Under the pieces are notes generated by a model, which saw only the letters and a list, made by a program, of their open reading frames with translations, was not told the origin of the DNA and searched no databases. Shown here in pieces: positions 53,165 through 64,000 of a stretch of 64,000 bases of DNA. The translations under genes and the position numbers were made by a program. Location: assembly GCF_017086465.1 (NCBI RefSeq), contig NZ_CP070961.1, positions 1,984,001-2,048,000 of the forward strand, in the 5' to 3' direction. This DNA is from Nocardioides sp. zg-1228. GTDB taxonomy: Bacteria > Actinomycetota > Actinomycetes > Propionibacteriales > Nocardioidaceae. How positions within the stretch are numbered: position 1 is the stretch's first letter; every line of letters begins with the position of its first letter.

Positions 53165-53466
53165 CCCTCGTGCTCGTGCTCGCGGCGGGGCTGCTCGCGG
53201 CCGCCGCCGGGCTGCTGCTCGTCCGGCTCACCATCGGACCGACGATCCTCGACCGCAGCGTCGCGCTCGACGTGATCGTCGCGGTGACCGTCTCCGCGAC
53301 GGGCCTCTACGTCGCCCACAGCGGCACCACGTACGCCCTCCCGATGCTGGTGGTCCTCGCGGGCTGCGGCATGGTCGGCGCCGTCAGCGTCGCGCGCTAC
53401 GCCAGCCGCAGCGACGACATCGAGGCCGGCGACCGCGACGAGAGCAGCACGGGGGGTGCCCGATGA
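53161..53466 (+). CDS. mrpF: Na+/H+ antiporter subunit F
   Basis: A 101-aa protein with three membrane helices and the family block LTIGPTILDRSVALDVIVAVTVSATGLYVAH. The C-terminal tail is acidic. Its ATG lies inside the end of mrpE, and its stop overlaps mrpG by 4 bases. Confidence 0.9.
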   Translation: MTLVLVLAAGLLAAAAGLLLVRLTIGPTILDRSVALDVIVAVTVSATGLYVAHSGTTYALPMLVVLAGCGMVGAVSVARYASRSDDIEAGDRDESSTGGAR

Positions 53467-53828
53467 GCTGGACCGACGTCGCCGACGTGGCGGCCGCCGT
53501 GTGCATCCTGCTGGGCGCGCTGCTCGCCCTCGTCGCCGCGATCGGCGTCCTGCGGCTGCCCGACCTCCTCAGCCGGATGCACGCGGCCACCAAGCCCCAG
53601 GTGCTCGGCACCATGCTGGTGATGACCGGCGTCGCCCTCCGGCTCCGCGAGCCCAGTGTGGTGGGCGTCCTCGCGCTGATCGTGCTGCTGCAGATGGCGA
53701 CGAGCGTGGTGACCAGCCACATGGTCGGGCGCGCGTCGTTCCGCGCCGGGCAGGTGCGCCACGACCTGCTCGTCGTCGACGAGCTCACCGACGGTCCGGC
53801 CCACGAGGAGCCCCGCGGAGCGCCCTGA
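53463..53828 (+). CDS. mrpG: Na+/H+ antiporter subunit G
   Basis: A 121-aa subunit with three helices and the MrpG signature AIGVLRLPDLLSRMHAATKPQVLGTMLVM. It is the last mrp gene, completing an A/B-C-D-E-F-G set for sodium/proton exchange and pH homeostasis. A short tandem repeat begins at its last codons. Confidence 0.92.
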   Translation: MSWTDVADVAAAVCILLGALLALVAAIGVLRLPDLLSRMHAATKPQVLGTMLVMTGVALRLREPSVVGVLALIVLLQMATSVVTSHMVGRASFRAGQVRHDLLVVDELTDGPAHEEPRGAP

Positions 53829-53856
53829 CCGGCGCCCTGACCGGCGCCCTGACCGG
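53821..53856. repeat. Three tandem copies of a 12-bp unit
   Basis: CGCCCTGACCGG is repeated exactly three times, starting in the last codons of mrpG and running past its stop. Each unit contains TGA in the mrpG frame, so extra copies do not extend the protein. Probably replication slippage. Confidence 0.85.
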
Positions 53857-53917
53857 CGCCGCGTCCTCGGGCGCACCCCCCTGCGCCCCCGCCCGCCTGC
53901 GGCCTACGGTGGGACGC

Positions 53918-54757
53918 ATGGCTGACACCCCGACCTACACCCTCAACGACGGCACGACGATCCCCGCGATCGGCTTCGGCACCTATCCGCTGGTCGGCGA
54001 CGACGGCACCGCGGCGGTCCTCTCCGCCATCGAGACGGGCTACCGCCTGATCGACACGGCGGTCAACTACGACAACGAGACCGAGGTCGGCGAGGCCATC
54101 CGTCGCTCGGGCGTCCCCCGCGACGAGCTCGTCGTGACCACCAAGATCCCGGGCCGGCACCACGGCTACGACGACGCCATCGCGTCCGTGCGCGAGTCGC
54201 TCGACCGCCTCGGCCTCGAGCGCACCGACCTCCACCTGATCCACTGGCCCAACCCGAGCCAGGGCCGGTACGTCGAGGCGTGGCGCGCCCTGGTGCAGCT
54301 GCAGCAGGACGGGCTGGTCCGATCGATCGGTGTCTCCAACTTCACCGAGGAGCACCTCGCCCGCATCATCGACGACACCGGCGTCACGCCGGCGGTCAAC
54401 CAGATCGAGCTGCACCCGCGCTTCCCGCAGGAGCACATGCGCGAGGTCCACGAGCGGCTCGGCATCCGCACCGAGGCGTGGAGCCCGATGGGCAAGCGTC
54501 GCGCGCCGCTGACGGAGGACGCCGTCCGGGGGGCCGCCGAGGCGCACGACGTCTCGCCGGGCCAGGTCATCCTGCGCTGGCACGTCCAGCTCGGCTCGCT
54601 GCCCGTCCCCAAGTCCGTCGACCCGGCCCGCCAGGCGCAGAACCTCGACGTGTTCGGCTTCGAGCTCACCGACGACGAGATGGCCGCCATCTCGCGTCTC
54701 GGGGAGTCCGACGGGCGCCTGTTCGGCGGCGACCCGGACACCTATGAGGAGATGTGA
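53918..54757 (+). CDS. Aldo/keto reductase
   Basis: A 279-aa NADPH-dependent AKR (AKR5-like). The catalytic tetrad is visible: Asp in YRLIDTAVNYDNE with its Tyr, Lys in VVTTKIPG and His in HLIHWPNP. Cofactor-binding blocks are VNQIELHPRFPQ and PVPKSVDPARQAQNLDVFGFEL. Substrate unknown. It follows the mrp operon after about 90 bases and probably has its own promoter. Confidence 0.9.
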   Translation: MADTPTYTLNDGTTIPAIGFGTYPLVGDDGTAAVLSAIETGYRLIDTAVNYDNETEVGEAIRRSGVPRDELVVTTKIPGRHHGYDDAIASVRESLDRLGLERTDLHLIHWPNPSQGRYVEAWRALVQLQQDGLVRSIGVSNFTEEHLARIIDDTGVTPAVNQIELHPRFPQEHMREVHERLGIRTEAWSPMGKRRAPLTEDAVRGAAEAHDVSPGQVILRWHVQLGSLPVPKSVDPARQAQNLDVFGFELTDDEMAAISRLGESDGRLFGGDPDTYEEM

Positions 54758-54782
54758 CGAGGGGCTCGTTACGATCGTGGGC

Positions 54783-55511
54783 ATGCTGAAGCGACTCGCC
54801 ACTGTGGCCGCCTGCCTGTCCGTCCTCGCCCTCGCCGGCTGCGGCAACGAGGCCGACCAGAGCGCGGACGACCCGGCCGCCGACTCCACCAGCGAGTCGA
54901 CGAGTGAGTCCCCCAGCGAGTCCCCCAGCGAGTCGGCGTCGGGCAAGACGACCACCTGCGAGTACCCCGAGGACGGCCAGGAGCCGGCCCGCGACGTCGA
55001 GCCCCCCGAGGCGGAGGCGCTGGCCGACGGCACCGTGCCCGCGACGATCATCACCAACTTCGGCGACATCGGGCTGACCCTCGACGCGGGCTCGGCCCCC
55101 TGCACCGTCAACTCGTTCGTGTCGCTGGCCGAGCAGGGCTTCTACAACGACACGCCCTGCCCGCGCATCGGCGACCAGGACGGCTTCGGCATCCTGCAGT
55201 GCGGCGACCCGACGGGCACCGGCTCCGGCGGCGCCGGCTACTCCTTCGCCGACGAGCTGAGCGGTGACGAGACCTACCCGGCGGGCACCCTCGCGATGGC
55301 CAACGCCGGGCCGGACACCAACGGCTCGCAGTTCTTCCTGGTCTTCCGCGACTCGCAGTTCCCGCCGAGCTACACGGTGTTCGGCACGATCGACGAGGCC
55401 GGACTCGAGGTCATCGACAAGATCGCCGCCGAGGGCAACGACGGCGCCCACCCGGCCGGCGGCGGCGCGCCCAACAAGGACGTCACCATCGAGACCGTCA
55501 CGGTCGGCTGA
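54783..55511 (+). CDS. Peptidylprolyl isomerase lipoprotein (cyclophilin type)
   Basis: A 242-aa exported cyclophilin. The signal peptide ends in the lipobox LALAGC; a disordered Ser/Glu/Pro linker with short repeats (TSESTSESPSESPSES) follows. The cyclophilin domain has NSFVSLAEQGFYNDTPCPRI, SFADELSG and GSQFFLVFRDSQFPPSYTVFGTI. It should assist folding of secreted proteins at the outer face of the membrane. The 3' end overlaps the convergent OsmC gene by 14 bases. Confidence 0.9.
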   Translation: MLKRLATVAACLSVLALAGCGNEADQSADDPAADSTSESTSESPSESPSESASGKTTTCEYPEDGQEPARDVEPPEAEALADGTVPATIITNFGDIGLTLDAGSAPCTVNSFVSLAEQGFYNDTPCPRIGDQDGFGILQCGDPTGTGSGGAGYSFADELSGDETYPAGTLAMANAGPDTNGSQFFLVFRDSQFPPSYTVFGTIDEAGLEVIDKIAAEGNDGAHPAGGGAPNKDVTIETVTVG

Positions 55512-55932
55512 CGGGCTCGTAGACCACGTCCTCGCCGAGCTGCACGGTCCGCGAGACCGTGCAGAGCCGGTCGCGGGACATCTCGATCGCCGACTGCACC
55601 CGGTGGCTCGCGGCGTCGCCGTCGGGGCCCTCGGGGAAGGCGATGTCGAACGACACGCGGATCCCGGTCAGGTGGTTGCCGTCGGCGTCGCGCACCTTGC
55701 GGCCCTCGGCGTGGACGTCGAACGTCGTGCTGCTCGTCCGCTTGTGGGTGATCGCCTCGACGTCGAGCGCGCTGCACCCGGCGATGGCGGCGAGCAGCAG
55801 CTCGACCGGGGTGAAGTCGGGGTCCGCTCCCCCGGTGCCGAAGTAGGTCTCACCGCCACGCGCGTTGGTGGCCTTGAACCTGGCGGGCCCGATCCGGGTG
55901 ATCTCGACGCTGCGCACCGTGTCGTCCGTCAT
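55498..55932 (-). CDS. OsmC family peroxiredoxin-like protein
   Basis: A 144-aa OsmC-fold protein with both redox cysteines, in LLLAAIAGCSALDVEAI and SRDRLCTVSRTVQLG. Family members reduce organic hydroperoxides with a thiol partner. The closest match in pattern is the YhfA-like/general OsmC group rather than Ohr. The ATG at 55932 is chosen; no strong ribosome site is seen. It converges with the cyclophilin gene, overlapping by 14 bases. Confidence 0.86.
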   Translation of the reverse strand: MTDDTVRSVEITRIGPARFKATNARGGETYFGTGGADPDFTPVELLLAAIAGCSALDVEAITHKRTSSTTFDVHAEGRKVRDADGNHLTGIRVSFDIAFPEGPDGDAASHRVQSAIEMSRDRLCTVSRTVQLGEDVVYEPVSRP

Positions 55933-56014
55933 GACGACCACCCTGCCAGAGCGGCGCTCGGGCAGGGTGCGGGTCCACGACGGTGTGGACGGCGGGCCGT
56001 GTGCCCGCGGGGGC

Positions 56015-56158
56015 TCAGCGGGTGCCGCGGCGCGCGGCGCGACGGGCGCGGCGCTCTTCGCGACGGGCGATCTCCACGTTGCGCAGGAGGGCGCGGTCCT
56101 CGGCGGCGCGCGCACGCGAGTCGACGAGGCTGAGCGCGAGGTGCAGCTGCGGGTTCAT
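56015..56158 (-). CDS. Small basic protein (47 aa)
   Basis: A 47-aa protein, MNPQLHLALSLVDSRARA followed by a helix-forming, strongly basic C-terminus (NVEIARREERRARRAARRG). AAGGAA lies about 10 bases upstream of the ATG, and similar tiny proteins occur in other actinobacteria (from memory). It is probably a single amphipathic helix. Function unknown. It diverges from fdhD. Confidence 0.6.
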   Translation of the reverse strand: MNPQLHLALSLVDSRARAAEDRALLRNVEIARREERRARRAARRGTR

Positions 56159-56332
56159 GGAGTTTCGTTCCTTGTCCGAGGGCATCCGACCCTCACGTTC
56201 GAACAGTGGATGTAAGAAGTTGTCGCTCCGTTGCGACCCTTACAGCATAGGGAGCCGGACACGACGCGCCCCCATCGGCGCCGGCGTGATCTCGCCCACT
56301 CGCCCGACCGCGCGGGAGGTAGGTTCGAAGGC

Positions 56333-57157
56333 GTGACCATCGAGCGATCGCGACGCCCCGGACCCTCGGTCCGCACCCGCGTCGTGGAGCACGCCTCGGG
56401 CTCCGAGACGGCCCGTGAGGACCGCCTGATCACCGAGGAGCCGCTCGAGATCCGGGTCCGGTCGGGCGCGCTGGCGCCCAGGCGGGCGTGGGTGACCATG
56501 CGCACCCCCGGCCACGACTTCGAGCTCGCCGCGGGGTGGCTGGTCGCCGAGGGCCTGGCCCGCCCCGGGTCGATCGCCCAGGTCGCCTACTGCACGGACG
56601 CCGACCTCGCGCCCGAGCAGGAGTACAACGTCGTCACCGTGACCGTGTCGGGTGAGCCCGTGGTGCCGCACCGCCACGACGCCGCCTCCTCGGGCTCGTC
56701 GGCGTGCGGTGTGTGCGGCAAGGACAGCATCGCCGACGCCCTCGCCACCCGGACGAGCGCTGCCTGGGCCGGCGCCCGCCCCGACGCCTCCGTCGTCCGC
56801 CGCCTCCCGGACGCGCTGCGCGAGCGACAGACGCTCTTCGCGCGCACCGGCGGCGTTCACGCCGCAGGCCTCACCGACGCCGGCGGCGCGCTGCGGGTGG
56901 TGCGCGAGGACGTCGGTCGCCACAACGCCGTCGACAAGGTCATCGGCGCCCGCGTGCTCGCCGGCGAGGCCCCCGCCGCCGCGTGCCTGGTCCTGAGCGG
57001 ACGGGTGGGCTTCGAGCTGGTGCAGAAGGCTGCGGCCGTCGGCATCGGCTCGATCGCAGCGGTGGGCGCCCCCACGAGCCTCGCCGCCCGCCTCGCCGAC
57101 GAGGCCGGCATCGACCTGTGGGGGTTCACCTCGGCGGGCCGCACCGTGCGCTACTGA
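56333..57157 (+). CDS. fdhD: Formate dehydrogenase accessory sulfurtransferase
   Basis: A 274-aa FdhD, which carries sulfur from a cysteine desulfurase to the molybdenum cofactor of formate dehydrogenases. The sulfur-relay CxxC is present in SSACGVCGKDS, and the conserved TGGVHAAGL, REDVGRHNAVDKVIG and LSGRVGFELVQKAA follow. The start is GTG. No formate dehydrogenase gene is in the window. Confidence 0.92.
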   Translation: MTIERSRRPGPSVRTRVVEHASGSETAREDRLITEEPLEIRVRSGALAPRRAWVTMRTPGHDFELAAGWLVAEGLARPGSIAQVAYCTDADLAPEQEYNVVTVTVSGEPVVPHRHDAASSGSSACGVCGKDSIADALATRTSAAWAGARPDASVVRRLPDALRERQTLFARTGGVHAAGLTDAGGALRVVREDVGRHNAVDKVIGARVLAGEAPAAACLVLSGRVGFELVQKAAAVGIGSIAAVGAPTSLAARLADEAGIDLWGFTSAGRTVRY

Positions 57158-57226
57158 GCGGCGTCTCACGTCGCGCCGGCGGCGTGGGGCCGCGGCCGTG
57201 TCGGTGCCGCGATCTACGGTCGTGCC

Positions 57227-58416
57227 GTGCGCATCCTCCACACCTCCGACTGGCATCTCGGGAGGTCCTTCCACCGCGAAGGACTCCTTGGCCACCAGGG
57301 TGCGTTCGTCGACCACCTCCTCGAGGTGGTCGCGGCGGAGCGGGTCGACGTCGTCGTGGTCTCCGGCGACGTCTACGACCGCGCCCTCCCCCACGTCGAC
57401 GCGGTCGCGCTCGCCGACGAGGCGTTCGCCCGGCTCGCGGCCTCCCGCGCCCGCGTCGTGGTGAGCAGCGGCAACCACGACAGCGCCCGCCGCCTCGGCT
57501 TCGGCTCGCGGCTGATGGACGCCGCCGGCGTGTTCGTCCGCACCGACGCCTCCTCGGTCGGCACGCCGGTCGTGCTCGCCGACGAGCACGGCGACGTGGC
57601 GTTCCACGCGATCCCCTACCTCGACCCGTCCGCGCTGCTCGAGCCCTGGGCGCTCGGGCGCCGCAGCCACGATACCGCACTCACCGAGGCGATGAGGCGG
57701 GTGCGCGCCGACCTCGACGCCCGCCCCGCCACGACGCGCAGCGTGGTGCTCGCCCACGCCTTCGTCGCCGGCGCCACGCCGTCGGAGTCCGAGCGCGACA
57801 TCAGCGTCGGGGGCGTCTCCCGGGTCGCCACCAGCGTCTTCGACGGCATCGACTACACCGCGCTCGGACACCTCCACGGCCCCCACGTCCTGGCCGACGG
57901 CCTCCGCTACTCCGGCTCGCCGCTGGCCTACTCCTTCTCCGAGGCCGACCAGGCCAAGGGGTCGTGGCTGGTCGAGCTCGGCGCGAGCGGCCTCCGCTCC
58001 GCGACCTGGATCGACGCGCCGGTGCCCCGGCGGCTGGCCCGGATCACCGGCACCCTGACCGACCTCCTCGCCGACCCGACCCTCGCCGTCCACGAGGACG
58101 CCTGGGTGCAGGCCGTCCTCACCGACGACCGCCGCCCCGCCCGCGCGATGGAGCAGCTGCGGCGACGCTTCCCCCACACCCTCGTGCTGCAGTTCCCCAC
58201 CCCCGCCGCGCAGGTCGGCGCGCCCGCCCGGCCGGCCGACGGCACCAGCGACCACGCCATCGCCCTCGACTTCGTCCAGCACGTGCGCGGGTCCCGGGCC
58301 ACCGACGCCGAGTCCGCGCTGCTGCGCGAGGCGATCGAGGCGTGCTGCCACGATCCCGACCAGGACGTCCTCGTCGGCGCGGCGGCCGGTCCGACGCCGG
58401 CCCCGGGTGGTGCCGG

Positions 58417-58420
<4 letters not shown>
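57227..58420 (+). CDS. sbcD: Exonuclease subunit SbcD
   Basis: A 397-aa Mre11-type nuclease subunit of the SbcCD complex, which cuts hairpins and protein-blocked DNA ends. Metallophosphoesterase motifs are in order: HTSDWHLGRSF, VVSGDVYDRALP, VVSSGNHDSARR, VLAHAFV and ALGHLHGPH. The start is GTG. It overlaps sbcC by 4 bases. Confidence 0.93.
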
Positions 58421-61407
<2,987 letters not shown>

Positions 61408-61429
61408 CCGACTCGGCTAGGTTCGTGCC

Positions 61430-62950
61430 ATGAGTGCGCCCGGGCTCGACCCGACCTTCAGCGAGCTGCCCCACCGCCGCCTCGGCGACGTGGCCCTGGC
61501 CCGGGCCGCCGAGCTCGGCGCCAGCCACGCCGACTTCCGGTTCGAGCGCAACCGCTACCAGTACCTCGGGGCCCGCGACGGCGTGCTCCAGACGGCCAGC
61601 GACGCCGAGGACGTCGGCTTCGCGGTCCGCGTCGTCCACGACGGGGCCTGGGGCTTCGCGTCCGGGGTGGTGCTGACCGACGACGAGGCGCGCCGCGTCG
61701 CGGAGACCGCCGTGACGGTGGCCAAGGTCGCCGCCGCGATGACCACGACCCCGGTCGAGCTCGCCCCCGAGCCGGTGCACGACGACGTCACCTGGGTCTC
61801 CGGCTACGACCTCAACCCGCTCGAGGTGCCCACGCGGGACAAGGGAGCGCTGCTGGTCGACTGGACCGAGCGGCTGCGCGCCGGGGCGGCCGTCGCGCAC
61901 GCGACCGCCTTCCTGCAGCAGGTCCAGGAGAACAAGTACTACGCCGACCTGTCCGGCACCCGCACCACCCAGCAGCGGGTGCGCCTCCAGCCGGGCTTCG
62001 AGGCGACCGGCGAGGACGCGCAGACCGGGATCTTCGACTCGATGGCCTCCATCGCCCCACCGGTCGGCCGCGGCTGGGAATACCTCACCGGCGGCCACTG
62101 GGACTGGGACGCCGAGCTCGCCGAGGTGCCCGAGCTGCTCGCGGAGAAGCTCACGGCACCCACCGTCGAGGCCGGCACCTACGACCTGGTCGTCGACCCG
62201 TCCAACCTGTGGCTCACGATCCACGAGTCGATCGGCCACGCCACCGAGCTCGACCGCGCGCTCGGCTACGAGGCCAACTACGCCGGCACCTCGTTCGCGA
62301 CCTACGACAAGCTCGGCACCCTGCGCTACGGCTCGCCCGTCATGAACGTGCGCGGCGACCGCACCCAGGAGCACGGCCTGGCCACCGTCGGCTACGACGA
62401 CGAGGGCGTGGAGACCCAGGCCTGGGACATCGTCCGCGACGGCGTCCTGGTGGGCTACCAGCTGGACCGCTCGATGGGCCACCTCAAGCCCGAGCTCAAC
62501 GGCGGCCGCTCCAACGGCTGCGCCTACGCCGACTCCCCCGGCCACATCCCGATCCAGCGGATGGCCAACGTGTCCCTGATGCCGGGCACCGACGATCTCG
62601 GCACCGACGACCTCGTCTCCCGCGTGGAGCGGGGCATCTACGTGGTCGGCGACAAGTCGTGGTCGATCGACATGCAACGCTTCAACTTCCAGTTCACCGG
62701 CCAGCGGTTCTACAAGATCACCGACGGCCGGCTCGACGGCATGCTCCGCGACGTCGCCTACCAGGCGACGACCACCGACTTCTGGGGCTCGATGGAGGCC
62801 GTCGGCGGTCCCGACACCTGGGTCCTCGGCGGCGCCTTCAACTGCGGCAAGGCCCAGCCCGGCCAGGTCGCGGCGGTCAGCCACGGCTGTCCGAGCGCTC
62901 TCTTCCGCGGGGTCAACATCCTCAACACCATGGACGAGGCGGGCCACTGA
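61430..62950 (+). CDS. tldD: TldD/PmbA family metalloprotease (TldD)
   Basis: A 506-aa TldD-type protease with the zinc motif HESIGH (residues 265-270) and later conserved FNCGKAQPGQVAAVSHGCP. In known systems TldD works with the inactive partner TldE to degrade or mature small peptides. No TldE gene follows here: the next gene encodes a GAF-ANTAR protein. TldE may be elsewhere, or the pair may have been split by rearrangement just downstream of this gene. Confidence 0.9.
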   Translation: MSAPGLDPTFSELPHRRLGDVALARAAELGASHADFRFERNRYQYLGARDGVLQTASDAEDVGFAVRVVHDGAWGFASGVVLTDDEARRVAETAVTVAKVAAAMTTTPVELAPEPVHDDVTWVSGYDLNPLEVPTRDKGALLVDWTERLRAGAAVAHATAFLQQVQENKYYADLSGTRTTQQRVRLQPGFEATGEDAQTGIFDSMASIAPPVGRGWEYLTGGHWDWDAELAEVPELLAEKLTAPTVEAGTYDLVVDPSNLWLTIHESIGHATELDRALGYEANYAGTSFATYDKLGTLRYGSPVMNVRGDRTQEHGLATVGYDDEGVETQAWDIVRDGVLVGYQLDRSMGHLKPELNGGRSNGCAYADSPGHIPIQRMANVSLMPGTDDLGTDDLVSRVERGIYVVGDKSWSIDMQRFNFQFTGQRFYKITDGRLDGMLRDVAYQATTTDFWGSMEAVGGPDTWVLGGAFNCGKAQPGQVAAVSHGCPSALFRGVNILNTMDEAGH

Positions 62951-63171
62951 CCATGTGTTCTCTGTCGGCAGGCGCGGACGACCGAGACGCACCCACACGA
63001 GGCTGAGCGCTCGAGTGTAGTTCCACGTCACGTGGGTACAGCCGTACCAGGCGGAACACGTCCAGCGCGCGTTGGGGCTCTGCCAGGTCCACGGGGTCGA
63101 GAAGACGGCCCCGTGGACCGATACCGTGGTTCGCGTGGACCAACAAGACCTTGGAGTGAGAGGCTGGGGGC
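62951..63171. other. Intergenic region with two palindromes before the GAF-ANTAR gene
   Basis: About 220 bases without a gene. CCACGT-C-ACGTGG (63023-63035) and GGTAC-AGCC-GTACC (63035-63048) are perfect inverted repeats lying back to back. They could be operator sites for the GAF-ANTAR gene, whose start is 124 bases further on. No terminator for tldD is evident. Confidence 0.4.
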
Positions 63172-63867
63172 GTGGGTGAGGAATCGATCTCGGACCGCAT
63201 GGCGGCCGCTGCCCGAGAGATGCAGGACCAAGGTGACCCCGCGGCCACTGTGAAGAGCGCCGTCGAACTGCTGGTGCGGAATGTGGAGGGATGTCACTCC
63301 GCGAGCATCTCGCTCGTGTACGGCAAGCAGCGGGTGGAGACTCCGGCTGCCAGTGACGAGGTAGCAGCGGTGGGCGACCGGCTGCAAGCCGAGCTCGGCG
63401 AAGGACCTGCCCTCGACACGCTGTGGCACGTGGACACGGTCTACGTTCCCGACCTTGCTGCCGACGGTCGTTGGCGCAGGTGGGGAGCGGCGCTTCACGA
63501 GGCGACGGGAGCGCGCAGCGTCTTGACCTTCCGCTTGTTCACGATCAAGGACATCGTCGGCGCTCTGAGCATGTACTCGACCGAGGCCGACGCGTTCAGC
63601 GCTGAGGACAAGTCCGAGGGCATGGCTCTCGCGGCGCACATCGCCCTCGCCGTACTGGCCGCGCAAAGGCTGGACCAGTACGAGGCGGCCTTGGACTCCC
63701 GCACCCTGATCGGTCAGGCGTGCGGTGTGGTGATGGAGCGCTACGACGTCGATGCGGATCGCGCGATGGCCCTGCTGACCCGGCTCTCCTCGACGCACAA
63801 CGTCAAGCTGCGCCAGGTCGCCATCGAGCTGATCAACACCCGCCGTCTTCCGTCACCCTCGTCCTAG
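63172..63867 (+). CDS. GAF and ANTAR domain protein
   Basis: A 231-aa protein with an N-terminal GAF domain (residues ~25-165; ASISLVYGKQRVETPAASDE ... ALSMYSTEADAFS) and a C-terminal ANTAR RNA-binding domain (SRTLIGQACGVVMERYDVDADRAMALLTRLSSTHNVKLRQVA). ANTAR proteins bind paired hairpins in nascent RNA and prevent termination, usually after a signal is sensed. The GTG start has only a weak purine-rich upstream region. Codon use is less GC-biased than in tldD, so it may have been acquired separately. 63868-64000 shows no feature. Confidence 0.88.
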   Translation: MGEESISDRMAAAAREMQDQGDPAATVKSAVELLVRNVEGCHSASISLVYGKQRVETPAASDEVAAVGDRLQAELGEGPALDTLWHVDTVYVPDLAADGRWRRWGAALHEATGARSVLTFRLFTIKDIVGALSMYSTEADAFSAEDKSEGMALAAHIALAVLAAQRLDQYEAALDSRTLIGQACGVVMERYDVDADRAMALLTRLSSTHNVKLRQVAIELINTRRLPSPSS

Positions 63868-64000
63868 CCGATCTGGAACTCCCCCATCCCTCCAGCAGAC
63901 CTGGTCCGTTCCGTGAGTTCCATCGCAGGTCTCACCGACCGTGGCACGACACCGGTCGACGGGACGTCACCCACCACTCGAACGACGAAGCGGTGCCCCT

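Noticed and set aside
56190..56205. Possible LexA box near TTCGAAC in the fdhD upstream region
   Set aside because: There is only one half-site pair around TTCGAA; the GAAC-N4-GTTC spacing is absent.

Overview
The window is about 64 kb of very GC-rich DNA from an actinobacterium. The gene set fits the Nocardioidaceae (Nocardioides-like): RbpA, an Lnt next to a polyprenol-phosphate mannose synthase, two DinB-fold mycothiol-type enzymes, an AbiEi/DUF559 protein, HelR and several apparently leaderless genes. The taxon is inferred from gene content. No rRNA, tRNA, CRISPR array, prophage or insertion sequence was recognised. Genes are tightly packed and many neighbours overlap by 1 or 4 bases.

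Layout. 1-2.1 kb: 5'-3' exonuclease, Lrp/AsnC regulator, mycothiol-dependent isomerase-like protein. 2.15-3.33 kb: an AbiEi/DUF559 gene bracketed by inverted ~71-bp hairpin repeats. 3.36-8.85 kb: lysine degradation through beta-lysine (kamA divergent from kdd-kamD-kamE-kal), with a palindrome of Lrp type in the divergent promoter; the expected cleavage enzyme Kce is not in the window. 8.85-9.25 kb: a cluster of stem-loops. 9.25-12.5 kb: lnt, ppm1, fxsA and rbpA, the last with a SigR-type promoter. 12.7-21 kb: MFS transporter, glycerophosphodiesterase, zinc ribbon protein, an HTH-MurA fusion with its own palindromic operator candidate, alcohol dehydrogenase, PhoD phosphatase, a tiny Cys-rich protein and a YcaQ-like glycosylase. 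21-27.5 kb: membrane alpha/beta hydrolase, SRPBCC and PPOX proteins, a UvrA-like ATPase and a secreted protein. 27.5-30.8 kb: helR and a hotdog thioesterase divergent around a sequence matching the rifamycin-associated element, a stand-alone LigD phosphoesterase domain, and a tiny HTH regulator with two operator-like palindromes over its promoter.

30.9-39.4 kb is one long operon: dipeptide-type ABC transporter, cytosolic gamma-glutamyltransferase-like enzyme, fused double ATPase, GntR regulator and a YoaK membrane protein, preceded by a GntR-type operator. 39.4-47.2 kb is an accessory region of small regulator/target pairs (MarR-isomerase, MerR-MFS efflux, MarR-esterase, HxlR-secreted protein) with an RTX-like secreted protein and a small gene under a probable LexA box. 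47.3-53.8 kb is a complete Mrp Na+/H+ antiporter operon (A/B fused, C, D, E, F, G) behind a ~190-nt structured leader. 53.9-63.9 kb holds an aldo/keto reductase, lipoprotein cyclophilin, OsmC protein, a 47-aa basic protein, FdhD, SbcD-SbcC, a TldD protease without an adjacent TldE, and a GAF-ANTAR protein.

The most notable observations are regulatory or structural: the repeat-bracketed AbiEi gene, the RAE-like site shared by helR and a thioesterase, the double-palindrome promoter of the tiny HTH gene, the SOS-box small protein, the palindrome in front of the HTH-MurA fusion, and the mrp leader RNA. All motif matches were made by eye.
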